A stretch of 64,000 nt of DNA from UBA10906 sp049296695 (GCA_049296695.1 JBAQSX010000013.1:27533-91532), one strand, 5' to 3'; positions 7,771 to 17,441 are shown, numbered from the stretch's first letter. Numbers and translations are program-made. The notes: generated from the letters alone by a model not told the origin.

Positions 7771-9258
7771 TTATTTACACTCAGGTGTTAAGGAACTCCG
7801 CCATGCTTGATTTTCTTTATCAAACAAACGGCTGTCTTCTGGCCCCCATGAGCCAGCGGGATAAGTTGCAATGTAATCGCGTTCGATTGCCCATGTTTGT
7901 AAAATTGGGTCAACAATGCGCCACGCATATTCCACTTCATCAAAACGCAAAAATAACGAGCGGTCGCCTTTTAATACGTCTAATAATAAATCTTCATAAG
8001 CATCAATGGCTTTTTCGTCTTCATTACGGAAACTCGCATCTAAACTACTGGTGCGGGTGCGCATTTCTAAACCTGGTTCTTTCACGGTCATTTCAATACG
8101 AATACATTCTTCGGGTTGAATGCCCAGCAATACCCAATTCGGACTCATACATTGATGAGTTTCGCGGAAAAACTGCAAAGGCGGATGACGAAAACAAATC
8201 GAAATAGTCGATTGTGATTTTGCCATGCGCTTACCTGTCCGCAAATACATGGGTATGCCGCGCCACCGCCAGTTATCAATGTATAACTTCATGGAAGCAT
8301 AGGTTTCAGTGGTGCTATTAGGTGGAATATGGTCTTCGTCTAAATAACCATTAACCTTCACGCCATTAACCTGTCCTTTGGTGTATTGCCCACGGAAAGC
8401 TTGCGCATGAACCGCTTCTTTAGGAATAGGACGAATCGATTTTAAAACTTTCACCTTTTCATCACGCAAGGCCTCCGCTTCCATTGATACGGGCGGTTCC
8501 ATCGTCACTAAGGTCAATAATTGCAATAAGTGACTTTGTAGCATGTCGCGCATTGCCCCTGAGCCATTGTAATAATCACCACGACTATCAATACCTATGC
8601 TTTCTGAATGGGTGATTTGAATATGGTCGATATAGTTACGATTCCACAAGGGTTCGAGCATCACATTAGCAAAGCGAAATACCAGCACGTTCTGCACCAT
8701 GCCTTTACCTAAGTAATGGTCAATGCGATAAATTTGTTCTTCATGCAGATAATGACTAATGCGTTTTTGCAAAGCTTGCGCGCTTTCTAAATCATAACCA
8801 AAGGGTTTTTCAATAATAACTCTGCGCCAACCTGCGGCTTCTTCTTCATTAAATAAATGATTAGCACTTAAAAAGCTCATCACTGTGCCAAAATCAGCAG
8901 GACTAATCGATAAATAAAAAGCGATATTGCGCGAAAATTTATCTTTATTATTCAGTAAGGCGGCTAATTCGCTATAACATTGCTCTTGTTGAATATCGCC
9001 TTGGTGATAACACAAGCGTTCGCTAAAACGTTTAAAAATCACCTCATCAAATTCGTCTTTGACTTTGGTTTTAACCATGTCTTCAACTTCACTTAACCAT
9101 TTTTTTTGATCCCACGCACGGCGACCAATAGCTAAAATGCGTGTACCTTCAGGCAAACGATTTGCCACGTCTAAATGATACAGCGCGGGCATTAATTTAA
9201 TGCGCGATAAATTACCCGTCGCGCCAAAGATTACATAAGTACAAGGTTCTGCATTCAT
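7771..9258 (-). CDS. zwf: Glucose-6-phosphate 1-dehydrogenase
   Basis: Oxidises glucose 6-phosphate to 6-phosphogluconolactone with NAD(P)+. 495 residues, normal length. N-terminal nucleotide fingerprint IFGATGNLSRIKLMP (10-24), a variant of the more common GASGDL; EKPFG (150-154); and the active-site RIDHYLGK (178-185) with the catalytic His. It is the first gene of the zwf-pgl pair. No gnd or edd/eda is seen beside it. The exact cofactor preference cannot be read from the sequence. Confidence 0.98.
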   Translation of the reverse strand: MNAEPCTYVIFGATGNLSRIKLMPALYHLDVANRLPEGTRILAIGRRAWDQKKWLSEVEDMVKTKVKDEFDEVIFKRFSERLCYHQGDIQQEQCYSELAALLNNKDKFSRNIAFYLSISPADFGTVMSFLSANHLFNEEEAAGWRRVIIEKPFGYDLESAQALQKRISHYLHEEQIYRIDHYLGKGMVQNVLVFRFANVMLEPLWNRNYIDHIQITHSESIGIDSRGDYYNGSGAMRDMLQSHLLQLLTLVTMEPPVSMEAEALRDEKVKVLKSIRPIPKEAVHAQAFRGQYTKGQVNGVKVNGYLDEDHIPPNSTTETYASMKLYIDNWRWRGIPMYLRTGKRMAKSQSTISICFRHPPLQFFRETHQCMSPNWVLLGIQPEECIRIEMTVKEPGLEMRTRTSSLDASFRNEDEKAIDAYEDLLLDVLKGDRSLFLRFDEVEYAWRIVDPILQTWAIERDYIATYPAGSWGPEDSRLFDKENQAWRSSLTPECK

Positions 9259-9320
9259 AAAAAAGAAAAAGGTAATTTTAAAGAAGTAATTATTGTTATT
9301 AAAAAAGACTAAATAGTAAT

Positions 9321-9698
9321 TTATTCTTCTTTATAACTAATCGCTGTGCGGTGAATTTCCATATCAGGATCAAAACTGAGGGATTTAACTAAATTCTCAA
9401 GTTTTGCATAATCCTGACTATCGATTGCTGTAATTTTACAGCCTATGCAGTGCATTTGCGGATTAATATTGAGCTTGTGCCACAAAACCTTTATTCGCGC
9501 TTTAATGAATAACTGCATTTCATCTTTCATATCATTTTCTATATAAATGTCTTTAATTTCATTTATAGGCATGATTTGATCACTAATAAACATTAAGCCT
9601 TCTGTTGATAAATCTGCAAGAGAGCCTATATGTTTATTAGTCTGCTGATCTAATATATTTAGATACTGACAAAGATAATTTCTTTTTTCATGACTCAT
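9321..9698 (-). CDS. PilZ-like domain protein
   Basis: A 125-residue single-domain protein resembling PilZ: EKRNYLCQYL near the start, DLSTEGLMFIS (the D/N-x-S-x-x-G motif, about residues 29-39) and a following beta-barrel-like region. PilZ domains bind cyclic di-GMP and control motility, exopolysaccharide or secretion. The usual RxxxR motif is incomplete here (R6 followed by C10 rather than Arg), so c-di-GMP binding may be weak or lost. It lies 62 bp upstream of zwf on the same strand and downstream of cstA; no obvious functional link. Good ribosome site (AAGGAGC). Confidence 0.7.
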   Translation of the reverse strand: MSHEKRNYLCQYLNILDQQTNKHIGSLADLSTEGLMFISDQIMPINEIKDIYIENDMKDEMQLFIKARIKVLWHKLNINPQMHCIGCKITAIDSQDYAKLENLVKSLSFDPDMEIHRTAISYKEE

Positions 9699-9742
9699 AA
9701 TTAAAGCTCCTTGGTTAAAATTAATTTAGTAAGTACTTAAGT

Positions 9743-11797
9743 TTATTCTAAGTCGTATTGTGTAGCAATATAAGCTGCTTCGCTAGAGGGTAATACGGTT
9801 TTGCCCCATAAATAACGCATACAAACGCGTAACATATCAAACACAATTAACCATAGTAAGCTGACTAAAAACAAGGTTAAATAAGCATCTAAGCGTAAAT
9901 TAAAAATTAATTGTGGTGCAATTATCGCTTTTTCAGCGGGTAATAAACCTGCTAATAATTTGGTATTTAAATCCTCAGCGGCTGAAAAGAAACCAATACG
10001 CAAATCTTCACTGGTAATTTTTTGCCATGCGGCTGTGCTGGTAATAATAACAAGCCATGTCAGCGGTAACGCGCTTATCCATGCGTATTTTAATTTACCT
10101 GATTTCACCAAAATACCTGTAGCAACGCTTAAGGCAATGGCAGCAAGCATTTGATTGGCAATACCAAATAAGGGCCAGAGAATATTCACGCCGCCATTGG
10201 GGTCTATTACGCCAATATATAAAAAATAACCCCATGCCGATACAACTAAAGCACTGCTCAGTATTACCGAAGGTGTCCACGAAGTTTGCCCCATGCGTGG
10301 CCAGATATTACCGAGCATGTCTTGCAACATGAACCGACCCACGCGTGTACCAGCATCCAAAGTCGTTAAAATAAAAATGGCTTCAAACATAATGGCAAAG
10401 TGATACCACAAAGCCAGCAAGCCTTCACCAAAAGCACTACCAAAAATGCTTGCCATGCCCACGGCTAAGGAAGGCGCACCACCTGTACGCGCAAATAAGC
10501 TGGTCTCGCCCATTTGTCGTGCTAAGGTTTGCATTTGCTCAACGCTAACAGGAAAGCCCCATGAGGAAATCTTGGCAACTGCGTCAATGGCTTCTTTACC
10601 AACAATCCCTGCTGGACTATTGATAGCAAAGAACACACCCGGATCGAGAACCGTAGCTGCAATCATCGCCATAATGGCAACAAAGGATTCTAATAACATG
10701 CCGCCATAACCTATCATGGCAATGTCGCGTTCGTTAGCTAACAGTTTTGGGGTTGTGCCTGAGGCAATTAAGGAATGAAAGCCTGAAATCGCGCCACAAG
10801 CGATAGTGATAAACACAAAGGGGAATAATTTACCGCCAAAAATAGGGCCTGTGCCATCAATAAAGCTGGTAATGGCGGGCATTTTGACGCTGGGTTGCAA
10901 TAATAAAATTGCCACCGCTAATAAAGTAATCGTGCCTAATTTCATATAGGTCGATAAATAATCACGCGGCGCGAGTAACAACCAAACAGGTAAAATGGCG
11001 GCGGCAAAGCCATACGCCATAATCCACCACGCTAAAGTCAAACCCTCGTGGTCAAAATAACTACGCCATTGGCTATTGTCCAACCAGCCTCCAGCGGCAA
11101 CGGCGAGTAGCAACAACATCACGCCTATAGCTGAGGCTTCTAAGACTTGTCCTGCGCGTAAATAGCGCATGTAAAAACCGATGAACATAGCAATAGGAAT
11201 CGTGGCTGACACGGTAAAGGTTGCCCAAGGGCTGTGTTTCATGGCATTAACCACTACTAAGCCCAATACCGCGATAAGAATAATCATAATGGTAAATGTG
11301 CCAATTAATGCCGCACTGCCACCTAATAATCCTAATTCATCACGCGCCATTTGCCCTAAGCTTTTGGCATTACGCCGCGTGGACAAGAACAAAATCACCA
11401 TATCTTGTACACAACCGCCTAGCACCGCACCAAACAAAATCCATAATGTGCCAGGTAGATAACCAAATTGCGCGGCAAGTGTAGGCCCCACCAAAGGTCC
11501 AGGGCCTGCAATGGCAGCAAAATGGTGTCCAAAAACTACCCATTTATTGGTTGGCGTAAAATCATGTCCATTATCAAGTCGCTCTGCGGGTGTGGCTCTG
11601 GTGGCATCAACACTTAAAACTCTTGCCGCAATCCATGCCGCATAAAAACGATAAGCCAGTGAATATACGCATAAAGCCGCCGCAATAAACCATAGCGCGT
11701 TAATTTGCTCACCACGATTTAAAGCAATTGCACTGACTGCTATTGCGCCAATAATGGCAACAATTATCCACAAGGCATTTTTTGCTAAGATATTCAT
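9743..11797 (-). CDS. cstA: Carbon starvation protein CstA / pyruvate transporter family
   Basis: Large inner-membrane carrier, 684 residues, with many hydrophobic segments through its length. CstA hallmarks: HHFAAIAGPGPLVGPTLAAQ near residue 90-110, VLGGCVQDMVILFLSTRRN, an internal FHSLIASGTTPKLL, and GGAPSLAVGMASIFG. The family (CstA, BtsT) imports pyruvate or peptides during carbon limitation; in this organism the substrate is uncertain, pyruvate being the best guess. The gene is monocistronic or leads the PilZ gene; the short YbdD companion common beside cstA is not seen. About 180 bp upstream is the bidirectional terminator of the ribosomal operon. Confidence 0.93.
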   Translation of the reverse strand: MNILAKNALWIIVAIIGAIAVSAIALNRGEQINALWFIAAALCVYSLAYRFYAAWIAARVLSVDATRATPAERLDNGHDFTPTNKWVVFGHHFAAIAGPGPLVGPTLAAQFGYLPGTLWILFGAVLGGCVQDMVILFLSTRRNAKSLGQMARDELGLLGGSAALIGTFTIMIILIAVLGLVVVNAMKHSPWATFTVSATIPIAMFIGFYMRYLRAGQVLEASAIGVMLLLLAVAAGGWLDNSQWRSYFDHEGLTLAWWIMAYGFAAAILPVWLLLAPRDYLSTYMKLGTITLLAVAILLLQPSVKMPAITSFIDGTGPIFGGKLFPFVFITIACGAISGFHSLIASGTTPKLLANERDIAMIGYGGMLLESFVAIMAMIAATVLDPGVFFAINSPAGIVGKEAIDAVAKISSWGFPVSVEQMQTLARQMGETSLFARTGGAPSLAVGMASIFGSAFGEGLLALWYHFAIMFEAIFILTTLDAGTRVGRFMLQDMLGNIWPRMGQTSWTPSVILSSALVVSAWGYFLYIGVIDPNGGVNILWPLFGIANQMLAAIALSVATGILVKSGKLKYAWISALPLTWLVIITSTAAWQKITSEDLRIGFFSAAEDLNTKLLAGLLPAEKAIIAPQLIFNLRLDAYLTLFLVSLLWLIVFDMLRVCMRYLWGKTVLPSSEAAYIATQYDLE

Positions 11798-11929
11798 ATC
11801 ATCCTTTTAGGCAATGTAAAACTTGATTATCCTAGAAGATAAAATTATTTTCATAAAAATATGATGAATAAGCTTTATTTAGTGCTAAACCATTGCTTTT
11901 TGGGGGTAAAACAGTTTTCTTAAGGCATA

Positions 11930-11956
11930 AAAAAAGTCGGAATAACCGACTTTTTT
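11930..11956. terminator. Bidirectional terminator after rplQ
   Basis: 11-bp perfect stem (11930-11940 / 11946-11956), core AAGTCGG/CCGACTT, flanked by A-run and T-run on both strands. It ends the long alpha-operon transcript 23 bp past rplQ and can also act on plus-strand transcripts. Confidence 0.85.
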
Positions 11957-11979
11957 ATTAGAAAGATTTAGCCAACTGT

Positions 11980-12342
11980 TTATTCAGGTCTATCGACCAG
12001 TTCAACATAAGCCATAGGCGCGTCATCACCTGATCTAAAACCACATTTCATGATACGCAAGTAGCCACCTGCTCTCTCTTTGTAACGTGGTCCTAATTCG
12101 TTGAACAATTTAGTTACCATTTTGCGATCGCGCAATCTAGCAAAAGCTAAACGTCTTTTAGCGACAGTGTCTTCTTTAGACAAGGTGATTAATGGTTCAG
12201 CGAAGCTTCTCAATTCTTTAGCTTTTGGCAAAGTAGTTTTGATTAGCTCATGTTCAAATAATGAGTTTGCCATATTACTGAATAGCGCCTTACGATGGCT
12301 GCTATTCATATTAAATTTTCTACCTGATTTACGATGTCTCAT
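11980..12342 (-). CDS. rplQ: 50S ribosomal protein L17
   Basis: Large-subunit protein lining the exit-tunnel side of the ribosome. 120 residues with the canonical start MRHRKSGRKFNMNSSHRKAL and the C-terminal GYLRIMKCGFRSGDDAPMAYVEL. Last gene of the alpha operon, 17 bp after rpoA, followed by a strong terminator. Nothing unusual. Confidence 0.99.
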   Translation of the reverse strand: MRHRKSGRKFNMNSSHRKALFSNMANSLFEHELIKTTLPKAKELRSFAEPLITLSKEDTVAKRRLAFARLRDRKMVTKLFNELGPRYKERAGGYLRIMKCGFRSGDDAPMAYVELVDRPE

Positions 12343-12359
12343 TGCGAAAAGACCTGATG

Positions 12360-13370
12360 TTAGTGTGTTGCTGTATGGTTTTGATCGATAAGATTATCGG
12401 GCGGCCAATTTTCTAAGCGCATACCCAATGACAAACCTTTTAATGCAAGGATGTCTTTTATTTCTGTTAACGATTTTTTACCGAGATTGGGTGTTTTTAA
12501 TAATTCAACTTCAGTACGTTGAATTAAATCGCCAATGTAGAAAATATTCTCAGCTTTTAAGCAATTAGCAGAACGAACTGTCAATTCTAAATCGTCAACT
12601 GGACGCAGTAATATAGGCTCAAATACTTCCTCTACCACAACTTCTTCGGTCAACTGGTCATTTACCTTTTCAAAATCGACAAAAACAGATAATTGGTCAT
12701 GTAATATGGTCGCTGCCAGTTTGATAGTTTCTTCAGGATCGACTGTTCCGTTAGTTTCCAATTCTATTATTAGCTTATCTAAATCAGTACGCTGTTCAAC
12801 ACGCGTGCTTTCGACTTGGTAAGCGACTTTGATAATAGGACTGTAAGATGCGTCCAATTGCAATGCACCAACAACCAAGTTATTTTCAGGGTTTGCTTTG
12901 CGTACGCTAACAGTCTCGTAACCTCTACCACGGCGCACTCTGAGTTTCATATTCAAAACACCAGATTGTGTCAGATTGGCAATGACTAAATCTGGGTTAA
13001 CAATCTCAACGTCATGGGGCAAACTAATGTCCCCCGCAGTAACACTGCCTGCGCCCTGCTTAGTAAGCATCAATTCAACTTCATCTTTAGAATGAAGAAT
13101 AACAGCTAATTTTTTAAGGTTGAGTAAGATATCGATAACATCTTCTTGAACACCTTCTATAGTTGTGTATTCATGAAGAACGCCTTCGATTTCTACATCG
13201 GTAACTGCACAGCCAGGAATTGTAGATAATAAAACACGTCTCAATGCATTACCAAGAGAATGCCCAAAGCCGCGTTCTAATGGCTCGATTACAATCCTAG
13301 AATGATTGGCAGTTTTACTGATAACTTCAACTAACCGAGGCTTCAATAAGCCAGGAATAGAACTCTGCAT
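12360..13370 (-). CDS. rpoA: RNA polymerase subunit alpha
   Basis: Alpha subunit (336 residues) that dimerises to nucleate RNA polymerase assembly and contacts UP elements and activators. N-terminal domain to about residue 230 (GFGHSLGNALRRVLLSTIPG is the dimer/beta-contact helix), acidic linker, and C-terminal helix-hairpin-helix domain with DLELTVRSANCLKAENI (the DNA-contacting Arg equivalent to R265 of E. coli) and TPNLGKKSLTEIK. Normal gammaproteobacterial position between rpsD and rplQ. Confidence 0.99.
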   Translation of the reverse strand: MQSSIPGLLKPRLVEVISKTANHSRIVIEPLERGFGHSLGNALRRVLLSTIPGCAVTDVEIEGVLHEYTTIEGVQEDVIDILLNLKKLAVILHSKDEVELMLTKQGAGSVTAGDISLPHDVEIVNPDLVIANLTQSGVLNMKLRVRRGRGYETVSVRKANPENNLVVGALQLDASYSPIIKVAYQVESTRVEQRTDLDKLIIELETNGTVDPEETIKLAATILHDQLSVFVDFEKVNDQLTEEVVVEEVFEPILLRPVDDLELTVRSANCLKAENIFYIGDLIQRTEVELLKTPNLGKKSLTEIKDILALKGLSLGMRLENWPPDNLIDQNHTATH

Positions 13371-13391
13371 TTATATTTCTCAAAATTACAA

Positions 13392-14012
13392 TTACTTGGA
13401 GTAAAGTTCTACAACAAGTTGTTCATTAATATCGCTACCCAAATCAACTCTATCAGGCAATGAACTAAAAGTACCTGTCATAGCTTTTGAATTAACCTCT
13501 ACCCAAGCAGGAAAGCCGTATTGTTCGGTAATTGTCAAGGCATCAACAATTCTTTGTTGTTTTTTAGCTTTTTCTCTGATTGATATAACATCACCAAGTG
13601 ATACTTGGTAAGAGGGAATATTAATCAATGCGCCATTGACTTGTATAGATTTATGAGAAACTAATTGACGTGCTTCAGCGCGAGTACAAGCAAAACCCAT
13701 GCGATAAACAACGTTATCTAATCTGGATTCAAGAAGATTCAATAGGTTTTCACCTGTTGCTCCTTTTCTCATATCAGCAGATTTATAGTAATTTCTAAAT
13801 TGTTTTTCCAAAATTCCGTAAATTCTGCGTAAACGCTGTTTCGCTCTTAATTGAACAGCATAATCAGAGTTTCTGGCACGTTTTGCTCCATGCTGACCAG
13901 GTCTTTGATCGAGTTTACATTTACCCTCTAAAGATTTGCCTCTGCTTTTTAATAGCAGATCAGCACCTTCTCTGCGACTTAATTTACAAGTAGGTCCAAG
14001 ATATCTTGCCAT
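13392..14012 (-). CDS. rpsD: 30S ribosomal protein S4
   Basis: Primary 16S rRNA-binding assembly protein, 206 residues as in E. coli. MARYLGPTCKLSRREGADLL start; S4 RNA-binding domain RLDNVVYRMGFACTRAEARQ around residues 95-115. The N-terminus lacks the four-cysteine zinc cluster of some S4 paralogues. In E. coli S4 represses its own alpha operon by binding the rpsM leader; that control is likely but not demonstrated here. It lies 19 bp after rpsK. Confidence 0.99.
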   Translation of the reverse strand: MARYLGPTCKLSRREGADLLLKSRGKSLEGKCKLDQRPGQHGAKRARNSDYAVQLRAKQRLRRIYGILEKQFRNYYKSADMRKGATGENLLNLLESRLDNVVYRMGFACTRAEARQLVSHKSIQVNGALINIPSYQVSLGDVISIREKAKKQQRIVDALTITEQYGFPAWVEVNSKAMTGTFSSLPDRVDLGSDINEQLVVELYSK

Positions 14013-14030
14013 AGTACTACTCCAAATTCT

Positions 14031-14417
14031 CTATACGCGGCGTTTTTTAGGAGGACGACAACCATTATGAGGTATAGGCGTCACATCAACGATATTGTTA
14101 ATTTTAAATCCCAGATTGTTCAAAGAACGTACTGCTGATTCACGACCAGGTCCTGGTCCTTTAATCATTACATCAAGATTTTTCATACCAAATTCTTGTG
14201 CAACAGCTCCAGCTTTTTCAGCGGCGACCTGTGCAGCAAAAGGGGTACTTTTTCTTGAACCACGAAAACCAGAACCACCTGAGGTAGCCCAAGATAGGGT
14301 ATTACCTTTTCTGTCAGTAATCGTTACGATAGTGTTGTTGAAGGAAGCATGTACATGCACAATGCCATCGGCAACTTCTTTTTTGATACGTTTTCTAGCG
14401 CGATTTGGACTAGCCAT
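14031..14417 (-). CDS. rpsK: 30S ribosomal protein S11
   Basis: Platform protein of the small subunit close to the Shine-Dalgarno duplex. 128 residues; diagnostic HVHASFNNTIVTITD, the GSRKSTPFAAQ segment and the conserved C-terminus PIPHNGCRPPKKRRV. Second gene of the alpha operon, 24 bp from rpsM. Confidence 0.99.
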   Translation of the reverse strand: MASPNRARKRIKKEVADGIVHVHASFNNTIVTITDRKGNTLSWATSGGSGFRGSRKSTPFAAQVAAEKAGAVAQEFGMKNLDVMIKGPGPGRESAVRSLNNLGFKINNIVDVTPIPHNGCRPPKKRRV

Positions 14418-14441
14418 TACTTTAATCTCTGTATAAATATC

Positions 14442-14798
14442 TTATTTTTTAATAGGTTTACGTGGACCTTTGCGGGTACGAGCGTTAGTTCTTGTTCTTT
14501 GTCCTCTCAAAGGCAAACCACGGCGATGTCTTATGCCGCGATAGCAGCCCAAATCCATCAACCTTTTGATATTCATTGAAACTTCACGGCGCAAATCGCC
14601 TTCTACTGTCATCTTCGATACTACAGTACGAATAGATTCCAATTGTTCTTCGCTTAAATCTTTTATTTTGACGGAGGGCACTATTCCCACCTCTGCACAG
14701 ATATCACTTGCAGTTTGTCGACCTACACCATAAATCGCAGTTAAAGCTATTACTGCATGTTTATGATCTGGTACATTTATCCCGGCAATACGCGCCAT
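14442..14798 (-). CDS. rpsM: 30S ribosomal protein S13
   Basis: Head protein of the 30S subunit contacting L5 (bridge B1b) and P-site tRNA. 118 residues: MARIAGINVPDHKHAVIALT start, helix-two-turn-helix region, and basic tail RGLPLRGQRTRTNARTRKGP. First gene of the alpha operon, 44 bp downstream of rpmJ; the spacer is the likely site for S4 feedback. Confidence 0.99.
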   Translation of the reverse strand: MARIAGINVPDHKHAVIALTAIYGVGRQTASDICAEVGIVPSVKIKDLSEEQLESIRTVVSKMTVEGDLRREVSMNIKRLMDLGCYRGIRHRRGLPLRGQRTRTNARTRKGPRKPIKK

Positions 14799-14842
14799 TC
14801 AGATACTCCCCTGAGTAGTATTCTAAAAAAATTAAAACTGAC

Positions 14843-14956
14843 TCAACCTTGTCGTTGTTTGTGTCTGCCATCAAGGCAAATAACTCTAACGACACCATTT
14901 CTTTTTACGATTTTACAATTTCTGCAAATTGTTTTAACAGATGCTCGAACTTTCAC
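14843..14956 (-). CDS. rpmJ: 50S ribosomal protein L36
   Basis: A 37-residue zinc-ribbon protein of the large subunit. On the minus strand it starts at a GTG (14956), preceded by AGGGG six bases upstream, reads MKVRASVKTICRNCKIVKRN then GVVRVICLDGRHKQRQG and stops with TGA. Zinc ligands C11, C14, C27 and H32 are all present, so this is the zinc-binding (C+) form. It lies between secY (29 bp) and rpsM (44 bp), its standard place at the end of the spc operon. Confidence 0.97.
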   Translation of the reverse strand: MKVRASVKTICRNCKIVKRNGVVRVICLDGRHKQRQG

Positions 14957-14985
14957 AATCAACCCCTAGGTTTGAAACATGTAAA

Positions 14986-16308
14986 TTATTTTTTCAAATT
15001 GGCTTTTTTCATTAAGCCTTCATATTGTTGAGACATAACATGAGTTTGTATTTGAGAAATAAAATCCATGACAACCACTACAATAATCAATAAAGACGTT
15101 CCACCAAAATAAAATGGAACATTCCAATATATTATTAAAAACTCTGGTAACAAACACACTAAAGTAATATAAAACGCACCAACCAAAGTCAAACGAGTCA
15201 TTACTTTATCTATATATGCACTGGTTTGTAATCCAGGTCTTATACCTGGTAAAAATGCCCCTGATTTCTTTAAGTTTTCGGCAGTTTCTTTTGAGTTAAA
15301 TACTAAAGCTGTATAAAAGAAACAAAAGAAAATAATTGCTGCAGCATAAAACATAACATAAACAGGTTGTCCTGGTGATAACATTGTTGCTATATCTTGA
15401 AGCCAAGAAAAACCACTATTATTTCCAAACCATGAGGCAATTGTTGCAGGGAATAAAATAATACTAGATGCAAAAATAGGTGGTATTACACCTGCCATGT
15501 TAATTTTTAATGGCAGAAAACTACTTTGACCACTGTACATTTTACGTCCTTGCTGTCTTTTTGGATAGTTAATTAGTATTCTACGTTGACCTCTTTCCAC
15601 AAAAACAACCAAAGCAGTGACAGAGAGTGACAACAAAAACAGCAAAATTATGAACGCCCCGTTCATTTCACCAGTTCTAGCCAATTCTAATGTACCGCCA
15701 ACAGCTTTTGGTAGACCAGAAACAATACCTGCGAAAATAATCATAGAGATACCATTACCAACGCCGCGTTCAGTAACTTGCTCACCTAACCACATCAGGA
15801 AAACAGTTCCTGTAACTAAAGTTACAGTGGTAACAAAAACAAAAGACCATCCAGGATTTAACACCACTGAAAGCCCACCAGCAGTTTGATTTTGCAAAGC
15901 TAAAGAGATACCAATCGCTTGAAATGTCGCTAAAACCACAGTTCCATAACGTGTGTATTGAGAAATTTTACGCCTTCCTGACTCACCTTCTTTTTTCATT
16001 TGCTCCATCGTTGGAATAACAACGGTCATCAATTGCATAATAATCGATGAAGAAATATAAGGCATGATACCAAGAGCAAATAAACTCAAACGCATCAAAG
16101 CACCACCTGAAAACATATTAAACATGTCAAGTATAGAACCAGTTTGTTGTTCAAACATGATTGCAAGTGCTTTTGGATCAATCCCTGGGACGGGAATATG
16201 CGCTCCAACACGGTAAACGAAAAAAGCTCCTAAAACAAAAAGTAATCTCGCTTTTAGTTCTGAAGAACCGCCAACTTTACTAGCCATCTGAGCTTTTGAA
16301 GTACTCAC
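14986..16308 (-). CDS. secY: Preprotein translocase subunit SecY
   Basis: Central channel of the Sec translocon in the inner membrane, partner of SecE (also in this window) and SecG. 440 residues with ten hydrophobic segments; MFNMFSGGALMRLSLFALGIMP is the plug/TM2 region and TERGVGNGISMIIFAGIVSGLP is also diagnostic. The frame starts at a GTG at 16308 with GAGG six bases upstream and lies 1 bp from the rplO stop; an ATG at 16287 is an alternative with a poorer ribosome site. Confidence 0.97.
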   Translation of the reverse strand: MSTSKAQMASKVGGSSELKARLLFVLGAFFVYRVGAHIPVPGIDPKALAIMFEQQTGSILDMFNMFSGGALMRLSLFALGIMPYISSSIIMQLMTVVIPTMEQMKKEGESGRRKISQYTRYGTVVLATFQAIGISLALQNQTAGGLSVVLNPGWSFVFVTTVTLVTGTVFLMWLGEQVTERGVGNGISMIIFAGIVSGLPKAVGGTLELARTGEMNGAFIILLFLLSLSVTALVVFVERGQRRILINYPKRQQGRKMYSGQSSFLPLKINMAGVIPPIFASSIILFPATIASWFGNNSGFSWLQDIATMLSPGQPVYVMFYAAAIIFFCFFYTALVFNSKETAENLKKSGAFLPGIRPGLQTSAYIDKVMTRLTLVGAFYITLVCLLPEFLIIYWNVPFYFGGTSLLIIVVVVMDFISQIQTHVMSQQYEGLMKKANLKK

Positions 16309-16309
16309 C

Positions 16310-16744
16310 TTAAGCCTCTACCTTACCACCTGCAGCCTCAATAGATTCTTTAGCACCGATGGTCACTTTAATCCCTTTGGTGACAACAGCTCTATTGATT
16401 TCGCCTGATTTAATGACTTTTACTTTCTTAGTAAATACAGGGACAACATTAGCTTCAATTAGAACTTTGAGATCAATTGTTTCAGCAGTCAAAGCATTTA
16501 ATTCGCCTAGACGAACTTCAGCAGAGTACATGCTAATCTGAGAAGTAAAACCTACCTTTGGTAATCTCCGCTGTAAAGGCATTTGACCGCCTTCAAAACC
16601 GACTTTGTGGAAACCACCAGAACGCGCTTTTTGACCTTTATGTCCTCTACCGCAAGTCTTGCCATCGGTACAACCAATACCACGACCTACGCGTTTTGAT
16701 TTCTTACGAGAACCTTCGCTCGCCTTAATAGTGTTTAAAAACAT
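16310..16744 (-). CDS. rplO: 50S ribosomal protein L15
   Basis: Late-assembly 23S rRNA-binding protein, 144 residues. Glycine/arginine-rich N-terminus (KKSKRVGRGIGCTDGKTCGR) and FEGGQMPLQRRLPKVGF are diagnostic. Its ATG shares one base with the rpmD stop (TGATG), showing translational coupling. Confidence 0.99.
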   Translation of the reverse strand: MFLNTIKASEGSRKKSKRVGRGIGCTDGKTCGRGHKGQKARSGGFHKVGFEGGQMPLQRRLPKVGFTSQISMYSAEVRLGELNALTAETIDLKVLIEANVVPVFTKKVKVIKSGEINRAVVTKGIKVTIGAKESIEAAGGKVEA

Positions 16745-16929
16745 CAGATTTCCTCAACTTTTAACATGTAGGCAATCTTGTTAATCATGCCTCTATTTTC
16801 GGCGGTATTAGGTATTTCAATAGTTTGATGAATTCTGCTCAAACCCAAACCTTTTAAGCAGGCTTGATGACGTGGTAAACGTCCAAACTTACTTTTTGTC
16901 ATGGTGACACTTAATTTAGTACCAGTCAT
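16744..16929 (-). CDS. rpmD: 50S ribosomal protein L30
   Basis: Small 61-residue large-subunit protein found in bacteria with the full spc operon. Contains the family core LKGLGLSRIHQTIEIPNTAENRG in its second half; begins MTGTKLSVTMTKSKFGRLP. It is 5 bp from the rpsE stop and overlaps rplO by one base. Confidence 0.97.
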   Translation of the reverse strand: MTGTKLSVTMTKSKFGRLPRHQACLKGLGLSRIHQTIEIPNTAENRGMINKIAYMLKVEEI

Positions 16930-16934
16930 TTCAA

Positions 16935-17441
16935 TTATCCAATAATCTGTTCAACTGACAAACCGCGCTTTGCAGCTACTTGGTTAGCATCGTGCATTCC
17001 TGTTAATCCATTGATTGTCGCTCTCACAACGTTAATAGGATTATTAGTGCCAATACATTTAGCTAATACGTTATGCACACCGACAACTTCAAATACGGCT
17101 CTCATTGCACCACCTGCAATGATACCTGTACCTTCAGAGGCTGGTTGCATATAGACTTTTGCTGCACCTGTAGTATTCATAATAGGATATTGCAATGTTC
17201 CGCCTTTTAAAGATACTTTACGCATATTTTTACGCGCTTGTTCTAAAGACTTTTGAATCGCAATAGGCACTTCACGTGCTTTACAAACACCATAGCCGAC
17301 ACGACCTTCACCATCACCGACTACTGTTAATGCAGTAAAACCGAAAACTCTACCGCCTTTTACTACTTTAGCAACACGCCGTACATTGACTAATTTCTCT
17401 TGCAAATTGTCGGCATTACCTTGAGAAGGTGCTGTAGCCAT
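16935..17441 (-). CDS. rpsE: 30S ribosomal protein S5
   Basis: Small-subunit protein at the mRNA entry site important for decoding fidelity. 168 residues: dsRNA-binding N-terminal fold (VNVRRVAKVVKGGRVFGFTA) and C-terminal domain GTGIIAGGAMRAVFEVVGV. The VKGGRVFGF loop associated with spectinomycin has a normal-looking sequence. Start MATAPSQGN with a clear ribosome site in TTTTAGGAG. Confidence 0.99.
   Translation of the reverse strand: MATAPSQGNADNLQEKLVNVRRVAKVVKGGRVFGFTALTVVGDGEGRVGYGVCKAREVPIAIQKSLEQARKNMRKVSLKGGTLQYPIMNTTGAAKVYMQPASEGTGIIAGGAMRAVFEVVGVHNVLAKCIGTNNPINVVRATINGLTGMHDANQVAAKRGLSVEQIIG

Noticed and set aside
7746..8207. 153-residue plus-strand ORF
   Set aside because: Antisense to zwf across its whole length, with composition typical of a shadow frame and no recognisable motif.
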